DNA of 64,000 bases from Imbricaverruca yamaguchii (GCA_034440575.1 JAOTOL010001638.1:2713501-2777500); one strand, 5' to 3'. Counted from the stretch's first letter, positions 22,901 to 33,260 are shown. Program-made: numbers and translations. The notes: a model not told the origin generated them from the sequence alone.

Positions 22901-25900
22901 TGCCTCTTTTCTTTGAAATGGTGTAAGTGATGATAGACTCTTACCTTCTTCGACAGACTTGATAATAAGAATGCGTGGCTCGGGAAGACTGGTATGTTGA
23001 CTGGTCTGTCCCCTTCTAGAAGGAATAGGGGAGTTTGTTGTGTTTGTGATTGCCATGTAGTGTAAATGGCTTCAGCTCCTCGGGCGCCCGAACGCAAAGG
23101 GCCCCACTGGGGGGACGCCTGGGTCCCGCGCACGGGAGGTCGCCAGGCGCCCGAGGAGCTATATGGGGCAGGCGGCGCCTTTACCCGGTCGGGAGAGAGA
23201 CCCACCACCCCGACCAGGATCCAGCACCCCCCATTCCTTGACCCCGGCCGACCGGGTCGACGGGCACCAGGATGAGTCCCAGGTCCCTAGCCCGAGGTGA
23301 CCAGCCACTTGGCCCGCATAAGGCCCCACGGGCCGCCCGTCCCTCCGGGATATCGGGACCAAAGAGGTGGGTTGGTCCCCCGTCACAACTTGCACCGTGC
23401 GACGGGTGACCTCAACCTCCAGGATTCCATAAACCCCGGGGGACGGGCCGAGGGGGCGTGGCTACTCCGATAAAACTGAGCTGGTGGGCAGGACCAGGGA
23501 AGTTGCCCTGCCTGCTCATAGCAGGGATAGTTGGTGTTGCAGGGCCAGGTGAAGGACATGGATGTTGGGATGAGATGGGCATTGGAATGGGAGCGTATGG
23601 ATGGAAGGACGAGTGAGGCACTCTTAGTCTGACCTCTCCCTGCCTGCCTGGCCGCCGGATCCTTGAGGCACGCGATTCCCCCACCACATAAAGGCGATGC
23701 CCTGCCGTGGGGCTTCTGACCTCGTGACCCGACCTTAGATCGCGCTGGGACAGTATATTGGTAAAACGGTCACTTCAGCCCACAACCTCTGACCTCGTGG
23801 CTGAACCTCATGTCATGCTGGGACAATATATATTGGCAAAATGGTGGCTGCAGCCCTCATCTAAGTGAACACTGCTTAGAAAGTAGTATTACGGAAAGAT
23901 CAAAGCAAGCAAATTCAGTCAGACCACATAAGATAAGGTCATCTCAGGTCGACCATGCAATGACATGTTGTAAAACTTTGGTGGCACTGAAACGCAATTC
24001 AGGTCACATGAGGCCACCCAAAACAGCAATATGCAATATATAAGATGGTATTGTGGAGAATATGCATTATGTGTGACCCCACCTAATACCATTTACTTTT
24101 GACACATGTTTATATCAGAATACTTATTGCATGCTCTTCAACAATTTCGGTGCAAAATGAATTACCCTAAAATCTGATATTACTCACTCTATACAGTAAA
24201 AAATGTTGGGAATTGACCTAACCTCAGGTTAGTAACCTTGATCTTCAATAAATTGTGGTATAACAAAATGTCGGTCTTCAGAAAGAATACCATGACCTGA
24301 GTGATGTTGATAGGTTGCAACTGCTCTGAACAGTGGTGCTCTAGAAACATCACTCTCTTTATCCATCCTATGTCAGTGATTATTGATGATCTTGACCTGA
24401 TGATTGTACAAGATATGGAAACCAGATGTGTTCAAAGATACTGAAATCTTCATGTCTCTGTCTAAAATTTCCGCCATTATCGAGATGAATGGGAGGGGCA
24501 TCTCGAGCGATCTGTGACATGCTGCGGCCTGTCCTGCACACCATATCGTGACAATATTGAAAAAGTGAGTCAATGTTTTGGGTACAGAGCAAATGGGTCC
24601 ATGATGCTAATTGTGTGACAAAAATATACAATTAAATTCACAAACACCTTCTTCATTATTAATTGAGAGGATAGGAACTGTTGATTTTTAATGTTAGTAC
24701 TTTAGGCCACATCCATTGTCAGTCAATCACTGTGATTTCACTATCTGTATAAAATTGTGTTTGTAAAATTGTGACTTTCCTCATTAGTTCAGGCACTTCA
24801 CATCATTAATTATTGGAATGTACCATTATTAATAATGGGATTATTACAGCAATGCTTGGTCACAGCATGCTAGTCATGAGCACTGAGCATGTTGACAGTG
24901 GTCATGATATTTCATGTTGAACCCAAAATATGCAATACTTTCACTGTCCACAAAATTCATTGACAACCAGAACAATATTTTTCACTTTGTGTTTTATTGC
25001 ATAAATGATAGGAGTTCATTGATGTAGGGTTACATGTTTAACTCTCAGTGTAATAGATGCCTCCATAGCCCCCTGAATCTGGCAGTGGCCAATCTGCTGG
25101 GTGAGGTCAAGGTGCAGGTGTTAGGTACATATCCCTTTAAGGTTGCCCAGATGGCTCCCATTCTTACACTGAAGTTCAGGGATGCATTTATTGAAGATTA
25201 ATGGGGTCCTAGGAGCAATGCTTTCTAAACTTCTTTTTAAATGAAGGATGTGAACAGAAGTGACACACTATGAGAATGGCTGGCTGGGCACTTAATTCAG
25301 AAAATGCAATTTGAATCAGGTTACAGCAGGATTTTGCTTGCCCTCTATGATGGAGAAAATATGTTGAGTGGGGGTGCTGGTGTTCTCCAAGGCTCACATT
25401 ACTCTGGGCGAGCAGCATATAGAACTGGATGGACACAATTCATTATCGGGAGTGGGAGCATGCACTTCATCAAAAGTATACCAAATAATGACTCTAAATG
25501 TCAAGAGAATGTGCTTGTGTTCAACATTATTGGCACATACTTTGGTTTTTTCAGCAATGTGTGGTGAATGAGAGCTGTTGAGCTTCTATGATTGTTTCAT
25601 TTAATTTGGCTACTTTCACTCTCCATTTAGTGAGCAAGCATGGTAGGCTAGATTTGCACAAGTACAGTCAGAGCCTCAGCAAGCATCACATTCAAGAGCT
25701 GTTTCCATTCACCTGCTACCCTTCCATCCATTCCACCTTGTTCTCCCAAAAAAGTACATCAGAATCTCTAAATTTGATTTCATCTAGGGTATATGCATAT
25801 TTTTCCAAAAGGTGTGAAAACTTCCAACCCATAAGAACTAAATGTATCATTAAATCAATCAGACAATCAATACATTAATCAAAAAATCAATGAGGCATAA

Positions 25901-28900
25901 AATTACCCGGAAGAGTGTAAATCTCTAGAAACTCCTTTCCATCACTAAATTATTCATTTTTCCTTATTGCTGACCAACTTTTCTACATGCAACACCTAAC
26001 AAATTTTTGTTTTGAGAACCATGACACTGGAGGGGGGGGGCTTCAGGGTGCATGAACCATGTAGATCATAGCATGAGAACCAGGCCTCTGGAAACTTAGG
26101 TTTATCTTCCTCCACAAGGCAAACAAACAGGTTAGGTTTTGCTATGTTAGGTTAGTTTGGTTTTTAAAGATTTTCTTCTGAAAAAAAAAAATTCCTTTTT
26201 TAAGCAACTGATGTTAGGTTAGGTTAGATTGAATTAGGTTTCCTAATTTTGAAAATTTTCAGGAAAAAAAATAAATTGCTCTAAACTTTCGTAGCTATAT
26301 TTTTTTGCAGTTTCTTTATTTAATATTATTGGGAATATTTATTCAGAATACCAATGTTTATGAAGGTGACAAAGATGATGGGACAGCTTATTTTCTGTGC
26401 AAATGGATTTTTTTGCTATTTTTATTTCCAATATAAAAAACACATACTAATCTAGCCTAATCAAACCCAACCAATCTGCTTGGATTATGGAGGCAAATGT
26501 GTCCAAACATTTTTATTGTTTGCACCTTACAGCACAATAATAATAAAGCTTTGAGGGGAAAATATTTCACAAATATGCTCACAAAAATGTGTTTTTTCTT
26601 CAAAAGCAGCTTATGCTGTTAGGTTAGACTGTGTTAGAACTTTTTTTTTTAATGTTGAAAATCTTCATAAAACAGTCAGACATTTTTATACTTTTAATTT
26701 TTGGAATGCTTTGTCCAATGTCAGGTTAGGTGGTAAATCTGGAGATCAAGGTAAATGTTGATTCTTGCATTTTTTAATACTATGCTTTTTGACATATGAC
26801 AATGCCACCACCTATTTTATCTCTAAGTCATTACCGTTCAGTTGGCAAAGAAACTCACAATCATAATCTTCACTGCACAAATATAGCCCATCACATATCA
26901 TTATCAGTACCTGGTGTCACAGAAATGATATACAAGAAATCCAGCACTCCAATGCACTCAATTTAATACTCTTGGACACTGAAAACCTTATGTTTCTGCC
27001 TTAATTGGACATGTATTCCCAAGAAGAAATACTTGCAGCTGGCATGATCAACTATTCTTCCATGAAGATCAGGAGGTATCAATAAAGACAGCACTGTCAA
27101 TGTTGCATGTCACCATGTCATGGCCAAAACAATTGTTTTTATGACTGGTTTCTGGTTAGGCTAAGTTAGGTTAGATCACATTTTGCATAAATACTATAAG
27201 ACAGCTCTGTCTGCATCCAAAACACTGAGTGGCTCTGGTGGTGCATAAAAGAGTGGTGCTGCAACCAGACATGAAAAGGAAGTATTTGGTGGAATTATCT
27301 TGGAAGCAGGGTGGGAAACTTGCTTTCCAGGTTTGGAGTCGGAGTGCAAACTGATTTCTTCCGGAGTACATTTTCATAGGACATATTATTTTTCATGCAT
27401 GGAATCTATTTGCTGGTAACCGACGAGAAAATCATATGTACCTAGTCAGTGTCTATGTAATATGCATAAGCAATACACATCATTTTTGGTCACATCAAAG
27501 CATAGAAACAAAGAAGTGAGCAATGGATGGCACCACAAGACAGGGAGTTGTGATCAGCTCAGCTTTGTCTCTCACAACTCACAGGAGCAATGCACCTTCC
27601 TTTCACTGTTGGTCTCAGCGCAATGCTATGCAAAATGAAAAACACAAATAATTCACGCTTCACCCTCAGCTCAGTGTGCACACCTACCTACACACTCAGC
27701 CAATTCTCTGCGTGATACGGGCCCAACACCACCACCTCACATGCAGTTGGAAGTGACGGTGGTGCACAAAGGATCAGTCGAGGTCTTGTGTTTGCAGCAT
27801 GGCACTGTTAAGTGTTCAAAACATGTGTTCAAAGTTGCTAATGGTTATGATGTCATTTAAAAATACCTTGCATTGATTGGTTGAAAAACAGTTTTCATAA
27901 CAGGAAATGCTAACGCAGCAAATTCTGATCGGCGGCCTCAGCTGCACTCCGGAAGCGACTCTTAAAACAGTCAGTTTTTCCACTATAGGGTGGCTCGAAA
28001 GCAGGTTTCTGGAGATGCACAGGCCAAATTTTTAGCAACCGGAGGCCACTATATTCAGTGTGCAGGCACGAAGTTTGGCGTGTTGTCGTTGGCATTTCCG
28101 CTGGTTGTGGTTTCGTGTGGTGTGTGTGTTCGGTTGCTGTCTGTGTGCTTGATGGTACGAAAAGTGTATAGTTATTTGGTAACAGTAAGTAGAATAACAT
28201 GTTTGGTGGATATTTTCTTCAATCTTGTATGAAATGTTTAGTGGTATTTTTGTTCCTTCTGCATGTTTATGTCTGAGTACATATGGAGCCCATTCTATCC
28301 AGTATGAATCTGGAGTGCAAAAATGTTTTTAGAGATGAAATCTCTTAAGAAGTGCCTTAATTCCCACCCTGCTTGGAAGGTATTTGTTTGTTTAAGGAAT
28401 TTCACTGCCACAGCATTCATAACTTCCTTATCAAAGCATCAAAACTTTATGAGCCACAATCCCAGTTGTACTGAGGAAGAAATAGATGAGCCACAGCTGG
28501 GACCATCCCATTAAAGTATGTGTTTATGACATCAATTGTATTGACCACTATTGACCATGAAGTAATCATTTGCAGAGAAAACTAGTGGTGGCATAGTCTT
28601 ATTCACATCAAAAAGCATCATGAAAACATCACAAAAATTAACATTTACATTGATGTCCAGATTCACAGTTCAGGCTAGGTTAGGATATGTTGCATTTGAT
28701 TGTATTTTTAAAATTTCCTTTTAAGCTATGTTACCAAACTTAAATCCCCTTTTTGCATTACTTTGCTCACAACCTGAAGAGTAAGTATTTGCACAGAAAA
28801 TAAATGGTCCCATCATCTAAGTCACCTTTATAAATATGGTAGGCAATCCAAATACAAACTTTAAAAAAAAACATCTGAAAACAAATTTACTGGTTAGTTT

Positions 28901-29341
28901 AGGCCATGCTGTATTGCTATATATATTTTTAACATTTCTTTTTGTGTGCCCTAGCTCAGCCACTTTTTGTGATATTTTGCTCACAACCTGAAAAGCAAGT
29001 ATTTGCAGAGAACATGAGTGGTCCCATCATCTCAGTCACATTCACAAATATTGCACTGACATGACATGCTACAAATTCACACAACACCTGAAAGCACAAA
29101 TCTAGCCATTCAAGTAGGTAGGATCCACCTCCAAAATAAGCAAACATGCAATTGGTGGTTCTATTTGCAGCACAACAAACCAATTCAACTTACTCATAGC
29201 CTTCGTCCATTGTAGGGCATGTCCAGAAGCCTTCCTGGACTCTTGTGGATATACAGAGCCTCCAGCAAATTCATGACATGCATCTTCAGCCAAAACAAAC
29301 CCACGGAGAGCTAATATGAACACTGCTGCATATGCCTGCAT
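13925..29341 (-). CDS. Prdx4: Peroxiredoxin-4 (secreted/ER typical 2-Cys peroxiredoxin), complete, 5 exons
   Basis: Exons 29341-29194, 18532-18415, 16243-16004, 14781-14616 and 13987-13925 join in phase to 244 residues. The protein reduces hydrogen peroxide and in the ER supports oxidative folding. The N terminus is a signal peptide ([18 protein letters not shown]) followed by the PRDX4-type region [11 protein letters not shown], which cytosolic PRDX1/2 lack. The peroxidatic cysteine is C93 in PMDFTFVCPTE (PxxxTxxC motif across a splice junction) and the resolving cysteine is C214 in GEVCPAGW. Their spacing of 121 residues equals that of typical 2-Cys enzymes. The GGLG motif and the C-terminal YF motif (MEYFNK) mark a hyperoxidation-sensitive enzyme. 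An in-frame TAA at 29368-29366 upstream of the ATG supports the start. The gene looks intact and functional. Confidence 0.96.
13988..14615 (-). other. Prdx4 intron 4
   Basis: Phase-0 intron of 628 bp. No recognisable element inside. Confidence 0.85.
14616..14781 (-). CDS. Prdx4: Prdx4 exon 4 (resolving cysteine)
   Basis: Encodes [20 protein letters not shown], then [15 protein letters not shown] and [15 protein letters not shown]. It starts with the last base of a split Arg codon (AG|G) and the donor is GTAAGT. Confidence 0.96.
14799..14842. repeat. (TCAGG)n short tandem repeat
   Basis: About eight near-perfect copies of the pentamer TCAGG, with one 'ataggt' interruption. It lies about 18 bp upstream of the Prdx4 exon 4 acceptor and so occupies the branch-point and polypyrimidine region. 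Confidence 0.9.
14908..15070 (-). mobile_element. tRNA-Val-like SINE, copy 1
   Basis: The minus-strand head (about 15060-14985) begins 'ggggacgagtagcctaggg', has an anticodon-arm-like 'gtctcacaatcgaaaggt' resembling tRNA-Val(CAC), and the B-box 'ggtcgtgagttcgagtctta'. The body down to 14908 matches copy 2 ('gattaatcgcg', 'tctctcacgac', 'acacgtcgac'). Confidence 0.7.
15325..15495 (-). mobile_element. tRNA-Val-like SINE, copy 2
   Basis: Same family and orientation as the copy at 14908, about 420 bp apart. The head is at 15492-15425 and the body ends in a short 'aaccaacc' tail (plus-strand 'ggttggttggtt' at 15326-15337), which probably marks the SINE 3' end. Confidence 0.7.
16004..16243 (-). 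CDS. Prdx4: Prdx4 exon 3 (peroxidatic cysteine)
   Basis: Encodes (F)[15 protein letters not shown], then [36 protein letters not shown] and [14 protein letters not shown]. Acceptor 'cgttcacag', donor GTGAGT. The catalytic arginine and GGLG motif are present. Confidence 0.97.
16585..16985. repeat. ~22-bp minisatellite of CGTCAC/GTGACG half-palindromes
   Basis: About 20 units related to 'gcgtcacacaggcgtgacgg'. Each carries both CGTCAC and GTGACG, so the array is quasi-palindromic. Shorter variants create two perfect TGACGTCA octamers at 16714-16721 and 16746-16753. Confidence 0.9.
17905..18100. repeat. 48-bp minisatellite
   Basis: About four units. 'gattgtgt' recurs at 17938, 17986, 18034 and 18082, and 'actggctccat' variants recur with the same 48-bp spacing. 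The unit is 16 codons long, so frames stay open, but it is intronic. Confidence 0.9.
18415..18532 (-). CDS. Prdx4: Prdx4 exon 2
   Basis: Encodes (I)[18 protein letters not shown], then [18 protein letters not shown](F), the conserved N-terminal strand-helix block of 2-Cys peroxiredoxins. Acceptor 'ccttttcag', donor 'gtaagt'; both ends split codons that are completed by the neighbouring exons. Confidence 0.96.
19459..19506. repeat. Perfect 20-bp inverted repeat (hairpin)
   Basis: Arms 'gttggcagggtggttttgac' (19459-19478) and its exact complement (19487-19506) flank an 8-base loop. Outside, 'ctcccca' (about 19434-19440) and 'tggggag' (about 19517-19523) extend the pairing imperfectly. Confidence 0.9.
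20651..20851 (-). CDS. Possible small secreted protein (66 aa), hypothetical
   Basis: ATG at 20851 opens a 66-residue frame whose start, [20 protein letters not shown], looks like a cleavable signal peptide. The mature part has three cysteines ([11 protein letters not shown], then GHC). The spacing C-x7-C followed by a Pro-Asn pair and a His loosely recalls the start of a frizzled-type cysteine-rich domain, but only three cysteines are present. It lies within Prdx4 intron 1 on the same strand. It could be a lone gene, the first exon of an unseen gene, or chance. No splice partner was found. Confidence 0.25.
   Translation of the reverse strand: MNKSLVLVLITVMAYLCHSESYVDNNCVTLTLSRCDDSITLSHIPNNIYGHCMTHAFDASLNYKNY
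21560..21860. repeat. Degenerate gccc-rich tandem repeat
   Basis: A loose array of ~16- to 30-bp units around 'aagtgcccttttggcc' and 'tgccccaaattcagccc'. Similar phrasing ('gtgccctctttagggtaaa' repeated at 39570-39620) occurs elsewhere in the window. Confidence 0.6.
21985..22070 (+). mobile_element. SINE body fragment (Val-like family), plus strand
   Basis: Matches the reverse complement of 15420-15340: 'cgctactcttcg', 'gaccaatcggcgtga', 'gtgttgcaaaaccaat'. The tRNA head is absent. Confidence 0.6.
22100..22165 (-). mobile_element. SINE 3' fragment (Val-like family), minus strand
   Basis: 'ttattaggacttta', 'gcgcatcgactac' and 'tcacgtagcgtc' match the 3' part of the copies at 14908 and 15325 in the same orientation. 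Together with the plus-strand piece at 21985 it forms an inverted pair. Confidence 0.55.
22275..23060 (-). pseudogene. Internally deleted Jockey-like non-LTR retrotransposon
   Basis: On the minus strand ATG at 23056 begins an ORF1-like frame with [17 protein letters not shown], a motif typical of the gag-like protein of Jockey-type elements. It breaks down near 22830. Directly after comes the end of an ORF2: a frame at about 22800-22740 gives [20 protein letters not shown], the RNase H C-terminal signature, and 22560-22370 gives [15 protein letters not shown] and the usual H..CP..C tail. Endonuclease and reverse transcriptase are missing, so a deletion joined ORF1 to the RNase H. The GC-rich stretch 23060-23690 may be its 5' UTR. 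Confidence 0.7.
23696..23850. repeat. Two-copy ~77-bp tandem duplication
   Basis: 'ctgacctcgtg', 'tgctgggacaatata' and 'ttggcaaaatggt' variants occur twice, about 80 bp apart. Confidence 0.7.
26110..26245. repeat. Cluster of TTAGG-like motifs
   Basis: Several 'gttaggttagg'-type runs in AT-rich intron sequence, with more at 26617, 27155 and 28672. They resemble the arthropod telomere unit TTAGG but are short and scattered. Confidence 0.5.
29194..29341 (-). CDS. Prdx4: Prdx4 exon 1 (signal peptide)
   Basis: ATG at 29341 with an in-frame stop 25 bp upstream. It encodes a signal peptide, then [20 protein letters not shown] and HALQWTKAM. The donor is A|GTAAGT; the split Ile codon continues in exon 2. 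Confidence 0.92.
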
Positions 29342-31030
29342 GCTGAATTTCACAAGGTGTTTTAATTAACGTTAAAACTGCTCTAAAACTCGTAAGTGTA
29401 CGATTTCAAAAACCTTCAACCACAACTTGATTTTCCTCAGTTTCACGAAGGACAACACAAACAATACAAGTGATAAGCACTAAGTACCGGCCGCCACCAC
29501 AGCGTGTCAGCAAGTCGGTTGAAATCAAGGTTCTAACAGGTAGTAAAGTGATGCAACTAATCTTCGACACGTCACCAAGAGCCGACAGTCACCTAAGGCA
29601 CGGTTCTCCTTGATATCCTATGAGACCAGTAAAAAGTTAGCCGGTAGTACTCATGGTGTGAATCACGCAACATCTGTCATTATTTGGTCAATGACCTCTA
29701 TAAATTCAATTCAATGACCTCGATTATTATAGAGGTCAATGCAATTTGCTGAAAGCTGCTACCAAATTGTAATCACTTGACATTCGACAACTGCTGCTGG
29801 CTCGCAGAATCACCAATGAAAATATACGTTCGTCAAAATTGTAACAGATTCATATGCATAGGGTTTGATATTCGATGGATATCCAAGGAAGGTGGACCAC
29901 TCAGATTTCCTTTCAAATTGGTACGCGTGTAGACTAAATGTGCTGATTATCCTGCATATAAAAGTTACGAAGAGCGTTCGTAAACAGCTGAGTTATTCAC
30001 GGTCATGGTCACCGAATCCGCAATCCTCATGATATGAGTCTGTTCCGCCGACCTCATCCGGAATAGGTTCAGCTTCGACCGGAATAGCTCTTCAAGGCCG
30101 AGGCGACGGAACGACCGGTGGTTTTGTCCTTTAATCAGCTGTTGGTGATGATATGGTTGTAGTGTTATTTGGCGCATATGTGCAGATCGCTGCCATTCTC
30201 GGTCGCTTGCTCCAATTTTGCATCTACCAGTGCCGATATTTTATATTTATTAATATGCTTACTTGCTGTTGTGAAAGGCCGATGAATCCCATTGTGCAGC
30301 AGCTATTGGAGGATTAATAAAACACGATGCAAGCTGTTTTCTGACTCCGACTCTCACCGGGAAGCTGACGCACAGTGGATGACGATGGCTTGTGTTGCTT
30401 CTGGAGCTCCAAAAGCATATATTTCAGGGGCGGAGATCCAGACATTTTCAAATGCTGGGTAGGCAGGTAGGTACTCGTCTGGAAGGGAGCCATTTCTTCA
30501 GAAAGGCGCTGTCGCGGTAGGCCCTCGACGCTCTCGTTCAGTACAATATTCATCAAGCGAGGAAAGGGGACTGCACTAGAGCAGATTGAATGAGCGTCAT
30601 TTACTCTGAGGGGGCACCTTCGGACGAAAGACCGCTTAGCGAGAAGCATTTGAGTAGTACGTTGTGCTTGACGGGTTGTCGGTTTGAGCACGGGTGTTCC
30701 TTTATCCATTTTTGAATGGGCAAATGCCAATTAATGATGGTTTTTGCTCCCCAACAATTTTAACTGCCAGCATTGGGCCTTATGGAGTGTGCCCTCCAAT
30801 CCATTTGTATTGGCCATTGCCTTCACATACCCCTCTAATTTTCATACCCATTCAAAGCCCGTGTGTAAGTGGGAAACCACCTTCCCATCTGGGGCCACAC
30901 GGAGCTCCTCCATTAGGCACTGATACATACATGCAAAGAAAAATCATGGATGCTACCAGTAAGCATGCCCCTGTAGCGGATGCGGATCCGCCGGCCATCT
31001 GGCGGCCAGCTGGTGACTCGTAGCGCGTCC
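29342..31030. other. Intergenic region upstream of Prdx4
   Basis: Should contain the Prdx4 promoter on the minus strand, but no TATA box at a suitable place or other clear element was seen. An open frame at 30730-30314 (minus) has no recognisable domain. A copy of foldback repeat B is at 29990-30125. Confidence 0.5.
29990..30125 (-). repeat. Repeat B, single copy
   Basis: The reverse complement carries 'aacctattccggatgaggtc' followed by 'cggaacag', shared with the unit at 38490-38530. Confidence 0.6.
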
Positions 31031-31280
31031 GCCATCTAGTGTCTCAACTTGCAGTTCGCTCTATTGACGCTAGAGGGCAGTGTTGTGAATTATGCATGCA
31101 GGCCCGTTTCAACTTATTTCTCCGCTCATCTCCAATGCACTATGTTCAGCAGCCACCTGACTTAATAGCCTTCCACTTCACTGAGCCGACTTACTTGTAT
31201 GCTTAACCCACTTGCACTTACTTTTCCATAGCTGTGTACCTTAGTGCCTTAACTAGAACCCAAGGTATGTTCTAGTCAGG

Positions 31281-33260
31281 ATGAGTCGCCGCTATGTGAG
31301 CAATAAAGCACCCGTAAACACCATGGCGCCCGGCGCCAGCACCACACAGGGCACCTACCTAGTAGGTGTGTACACGAACACAGGACACAGCATCACACAG
31401 GAGTCTTCCTTCACTCTGGAGAGGACACTCCGACACATTCTAAATTCTACGCACTTCAAGATCCACACGCACACTACCCACATCTTAGTACAGACACAGA
31501 GCAGCGCGGACACAAAAACACTCCTGAACACGAACACCTTTAACGGCCAGCGCTGCTCCTTCACCCTACACCGCACCTTAAGCACCAGTCGTGGCTACAT
31601 TCACGCCCCAGAGTTGGATAGCGTACCTACCGACAACATCGCCGCACTTTTCGACGCCTCAGCACTCAAGGATTCCACAGCCACAGTCAGCCATATCAAA
31701 CGGGAGGCGCATTCAGAGCACAACCTAATCGTACTCACTTTCCAATCACAGCACCTGCCATCACACGTACATATACAGGGCAAGGCCTACGAGGTACGTC
31801 TCTACGTACCTCTACCACTACGGTGCCGGTCCTGTCTGCGGTACGGACATGGCGAACGTGCATGCACGTCGCCATCTCCAAGGTGCAGCCAGTGCGCCGG
31901 CCACCACGCGACATCCGACTGCCACTCTTCTGAACGGAAGTGTGCAGGCTGCGCAGGGCCGCACCCCGCCACCGACCCCAATTGCCCCAAGTGGGCACAG
32001 GAGAGGGAGGTGTGCCGGTATGCGGCAATCCACCGAGTGCCACACGCAACAGCACGACAGCACATACGCCACAATACCACTGACATTCGCACAACCACAA
32101 CTGCACCTCGCCACACAGCACCTACCACCGGGCGAAGCTACGCAGCCACGCTCTCCACACCTAAGCCCACACCCACTCCAACACCAGCCCCCACCGGTCC
32201 CACCATCCCACCAGCAGCTGGCTCCCGGAGCCCGGCACAACTCCCTCCTCAACGCTCCTGCGACCCTCGCCTCAACCACCCCTCCGACCCTCGCCTCAAC
32301 CGCGCCACCGACCCTCGCCTCAACCGCTCCTCCGACCCTCGCCTCAACCTCCCCTCCGACCCCCGCCCCAACCGTCCCTCCGACCCTCGACTTAACCGCC
32401 CCTCCGACCCTCGCCTCAACCGGCCCTCCGACCCTCGACTCAACCGCCCCACCGATCCCCGAACTCCCCGGCCCACTGCCCCTCGACCTCGCCGCTCACC
32501 ACTCCTTCCCACCCCACCCCACCCAGGACCTTGCCTGCTCCCACATCCTCTCCACTTCGGACCTGGCCCTTATCCACATCCCCTTCACCCACGACCCAGC
32601 CTCCTGCCACACTCCTTCCACCGCGAGTCCGGCATCCAACGTCAGCCCCACCGAGGAATGGGGCTGCTTCCCCTCCCACCCCATCTCAGAACCGGCAACG
32701 TCGCTCCTCCAACACCCAGACCCGGTCTCTATTTCATCCCCCATTGGCACCCACCCATCCTCCATGGGAACTGGCCGTATCCTTTCGCGCCACCCCTTCC
32801 AACCGGCCAGGGCCGACCTCACCACCCTGAAGCTTTCCCCCCACTGCCTCCTCCAGGCCCTCGGCCGCTACCACACCCATCCGGCCGACCAAAACCAAGG
32901 CCTAGAATCAAGGCCCCCACACCCACCCAGACCAACCTCAAGCCCAAGGCCACCATCTCCTGCCAAACCGAACCTCCCACAACCTCCTGCACACATACCC
33001 AAACCCACTCGAAAACCACGTCTGAGGCCAGCACTCAGACCGAACCTGCTTCTCCTGCCATGCCCGTCGAGCCCACAACACCAGAGCGACCCGCCGCGCC
33101 TCCCAAGCGCAAATCTCGCCGCCACTCCGCCCAATCACCCCCCAGAACCCGTGCGACCAGGTCCAGGCTACCACCACTGCCTGGGACACCTCCCAACACT
33201 CTCTCCGTTCATCGATTCAACCTCTCTCCCCAACTCGACACCGACACTACCCCAGTCTAA
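31281..33260 (+). CDS. Retrotransposon ORF1 (gag-like RNA-binding protein, 659 aa)
   Basis: Starts MSRRYVSNKAPVNTMAP. Residues about 182-195 form CRSCLRYGHGERAC (CX2CX4HX4C), followed by CSQCAGHHATSDC (CX2CX3HX4C) and CAGCAGPHPATDPNC (CX2CX3HX6C), the triple knuckle set of Jockey/I-type ORF1 proteins that coat element RNA. A Pro/Thr-rich linker follows, with about 13 copies of an eight-residue repeat (DPRLNRPS type, about 32250-32480), then a Pro-rich C-terminal half. The frame is intact. Its second half overlaps the ORF2 reading frame, which is also open. Confidence 0.85.
   Translation: MSRRYVSNKAPVNTMAPGASTTQGTYLVGVYTNTGHSITQESSFTLERTLRHILNSTHFKIHTHTTHILVQTQSSADTKTLLNTNTFNGQRCSFTLHRTLSTSRGYIHAPELDSVPTDNIAALFDASALKDSTATVSHIKREAHSEHNLIVLTFQSQHLPSHVHIQGKAYEVRLYVPLPLRCRSCLRYGHGERACTSPSPRCSQCAGHHATSDCHSSERKCAGCAGPHPATDPNCPKWAQEREVCRYAAIHRVPHATARQHIRHNTTDIRTTTTAPRHTAPTTGRSYAATLSTPKPTPTPTPAPTGPTIPPAAGSRSPAQLPPQRSCDPRLNHPSDPRLNRATDPRLNRSSDPRLNLPSDPRPNRPSDPRLNRPSDPRLNRPSDPRLNRPTDPRTPRPTAPRPRRSPLLPTPPHPGPCLLPHPLHFGPGPYPHPLHPRPSLLPHSFHRESGIQRQPHRGMGLLPLPPHLRTGNVAPPTPRPGLYFIPHWHPPILHGNWPYPFAPPLPTGQGRPHHPEAFPPLPPPGPRPLPHPSGRPKPRPRIKAPTPTQTNLKPKATISCQTEPPTTSCTHTQTHSKTTSEASTQTEPASPAMPVEPTTPERPAAPPKRKSRRHSAQSPPRTRATRSRLPPLPGTPPNTLSVHRFNLSPQLDTDTTPV
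32250..32480. repeat. 24-bp coding tandem repeat in ORF1
   Basis: Units like 'tccgaccctcgcctcaaccg' recur every 24 bp and encode SDPRLNRP-type octapeptides in ORF1 and PPTLASTA-type octapeptides in the overlapping +1 frame. Confidence 0.85.

Larger units (their letters stand above)
18533..29193 (-). other. Prdx4 intron 1 (10.7 kb), AT-rich
   Basis: Holds a hairpin, a small open frame with a signal-peptide-like start, SINE fragments, a gccc-rich degenerate repeat and an internally deleted non-LTR element, listed separately. From about 23860 to 29190 it is AT-rich, with scattered 'ttaggttagg' motifs and no supported gene. Confidence 0.75.

Noticed and set aside
30314..30730. 138-codon minus-strand frame upstream of the retrotransposon
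   Set aside because: No recognisable domain, signal or splice context; reported only as an intergenic open frame.
31070..31095. CTCF-like site 'cgctagagggcagtg'
   Set aside because: Similar strings occur in both TIRs of the DNA transposon (about 42078 and 44430), so at least those are element sequence. A single motif match is not enough.
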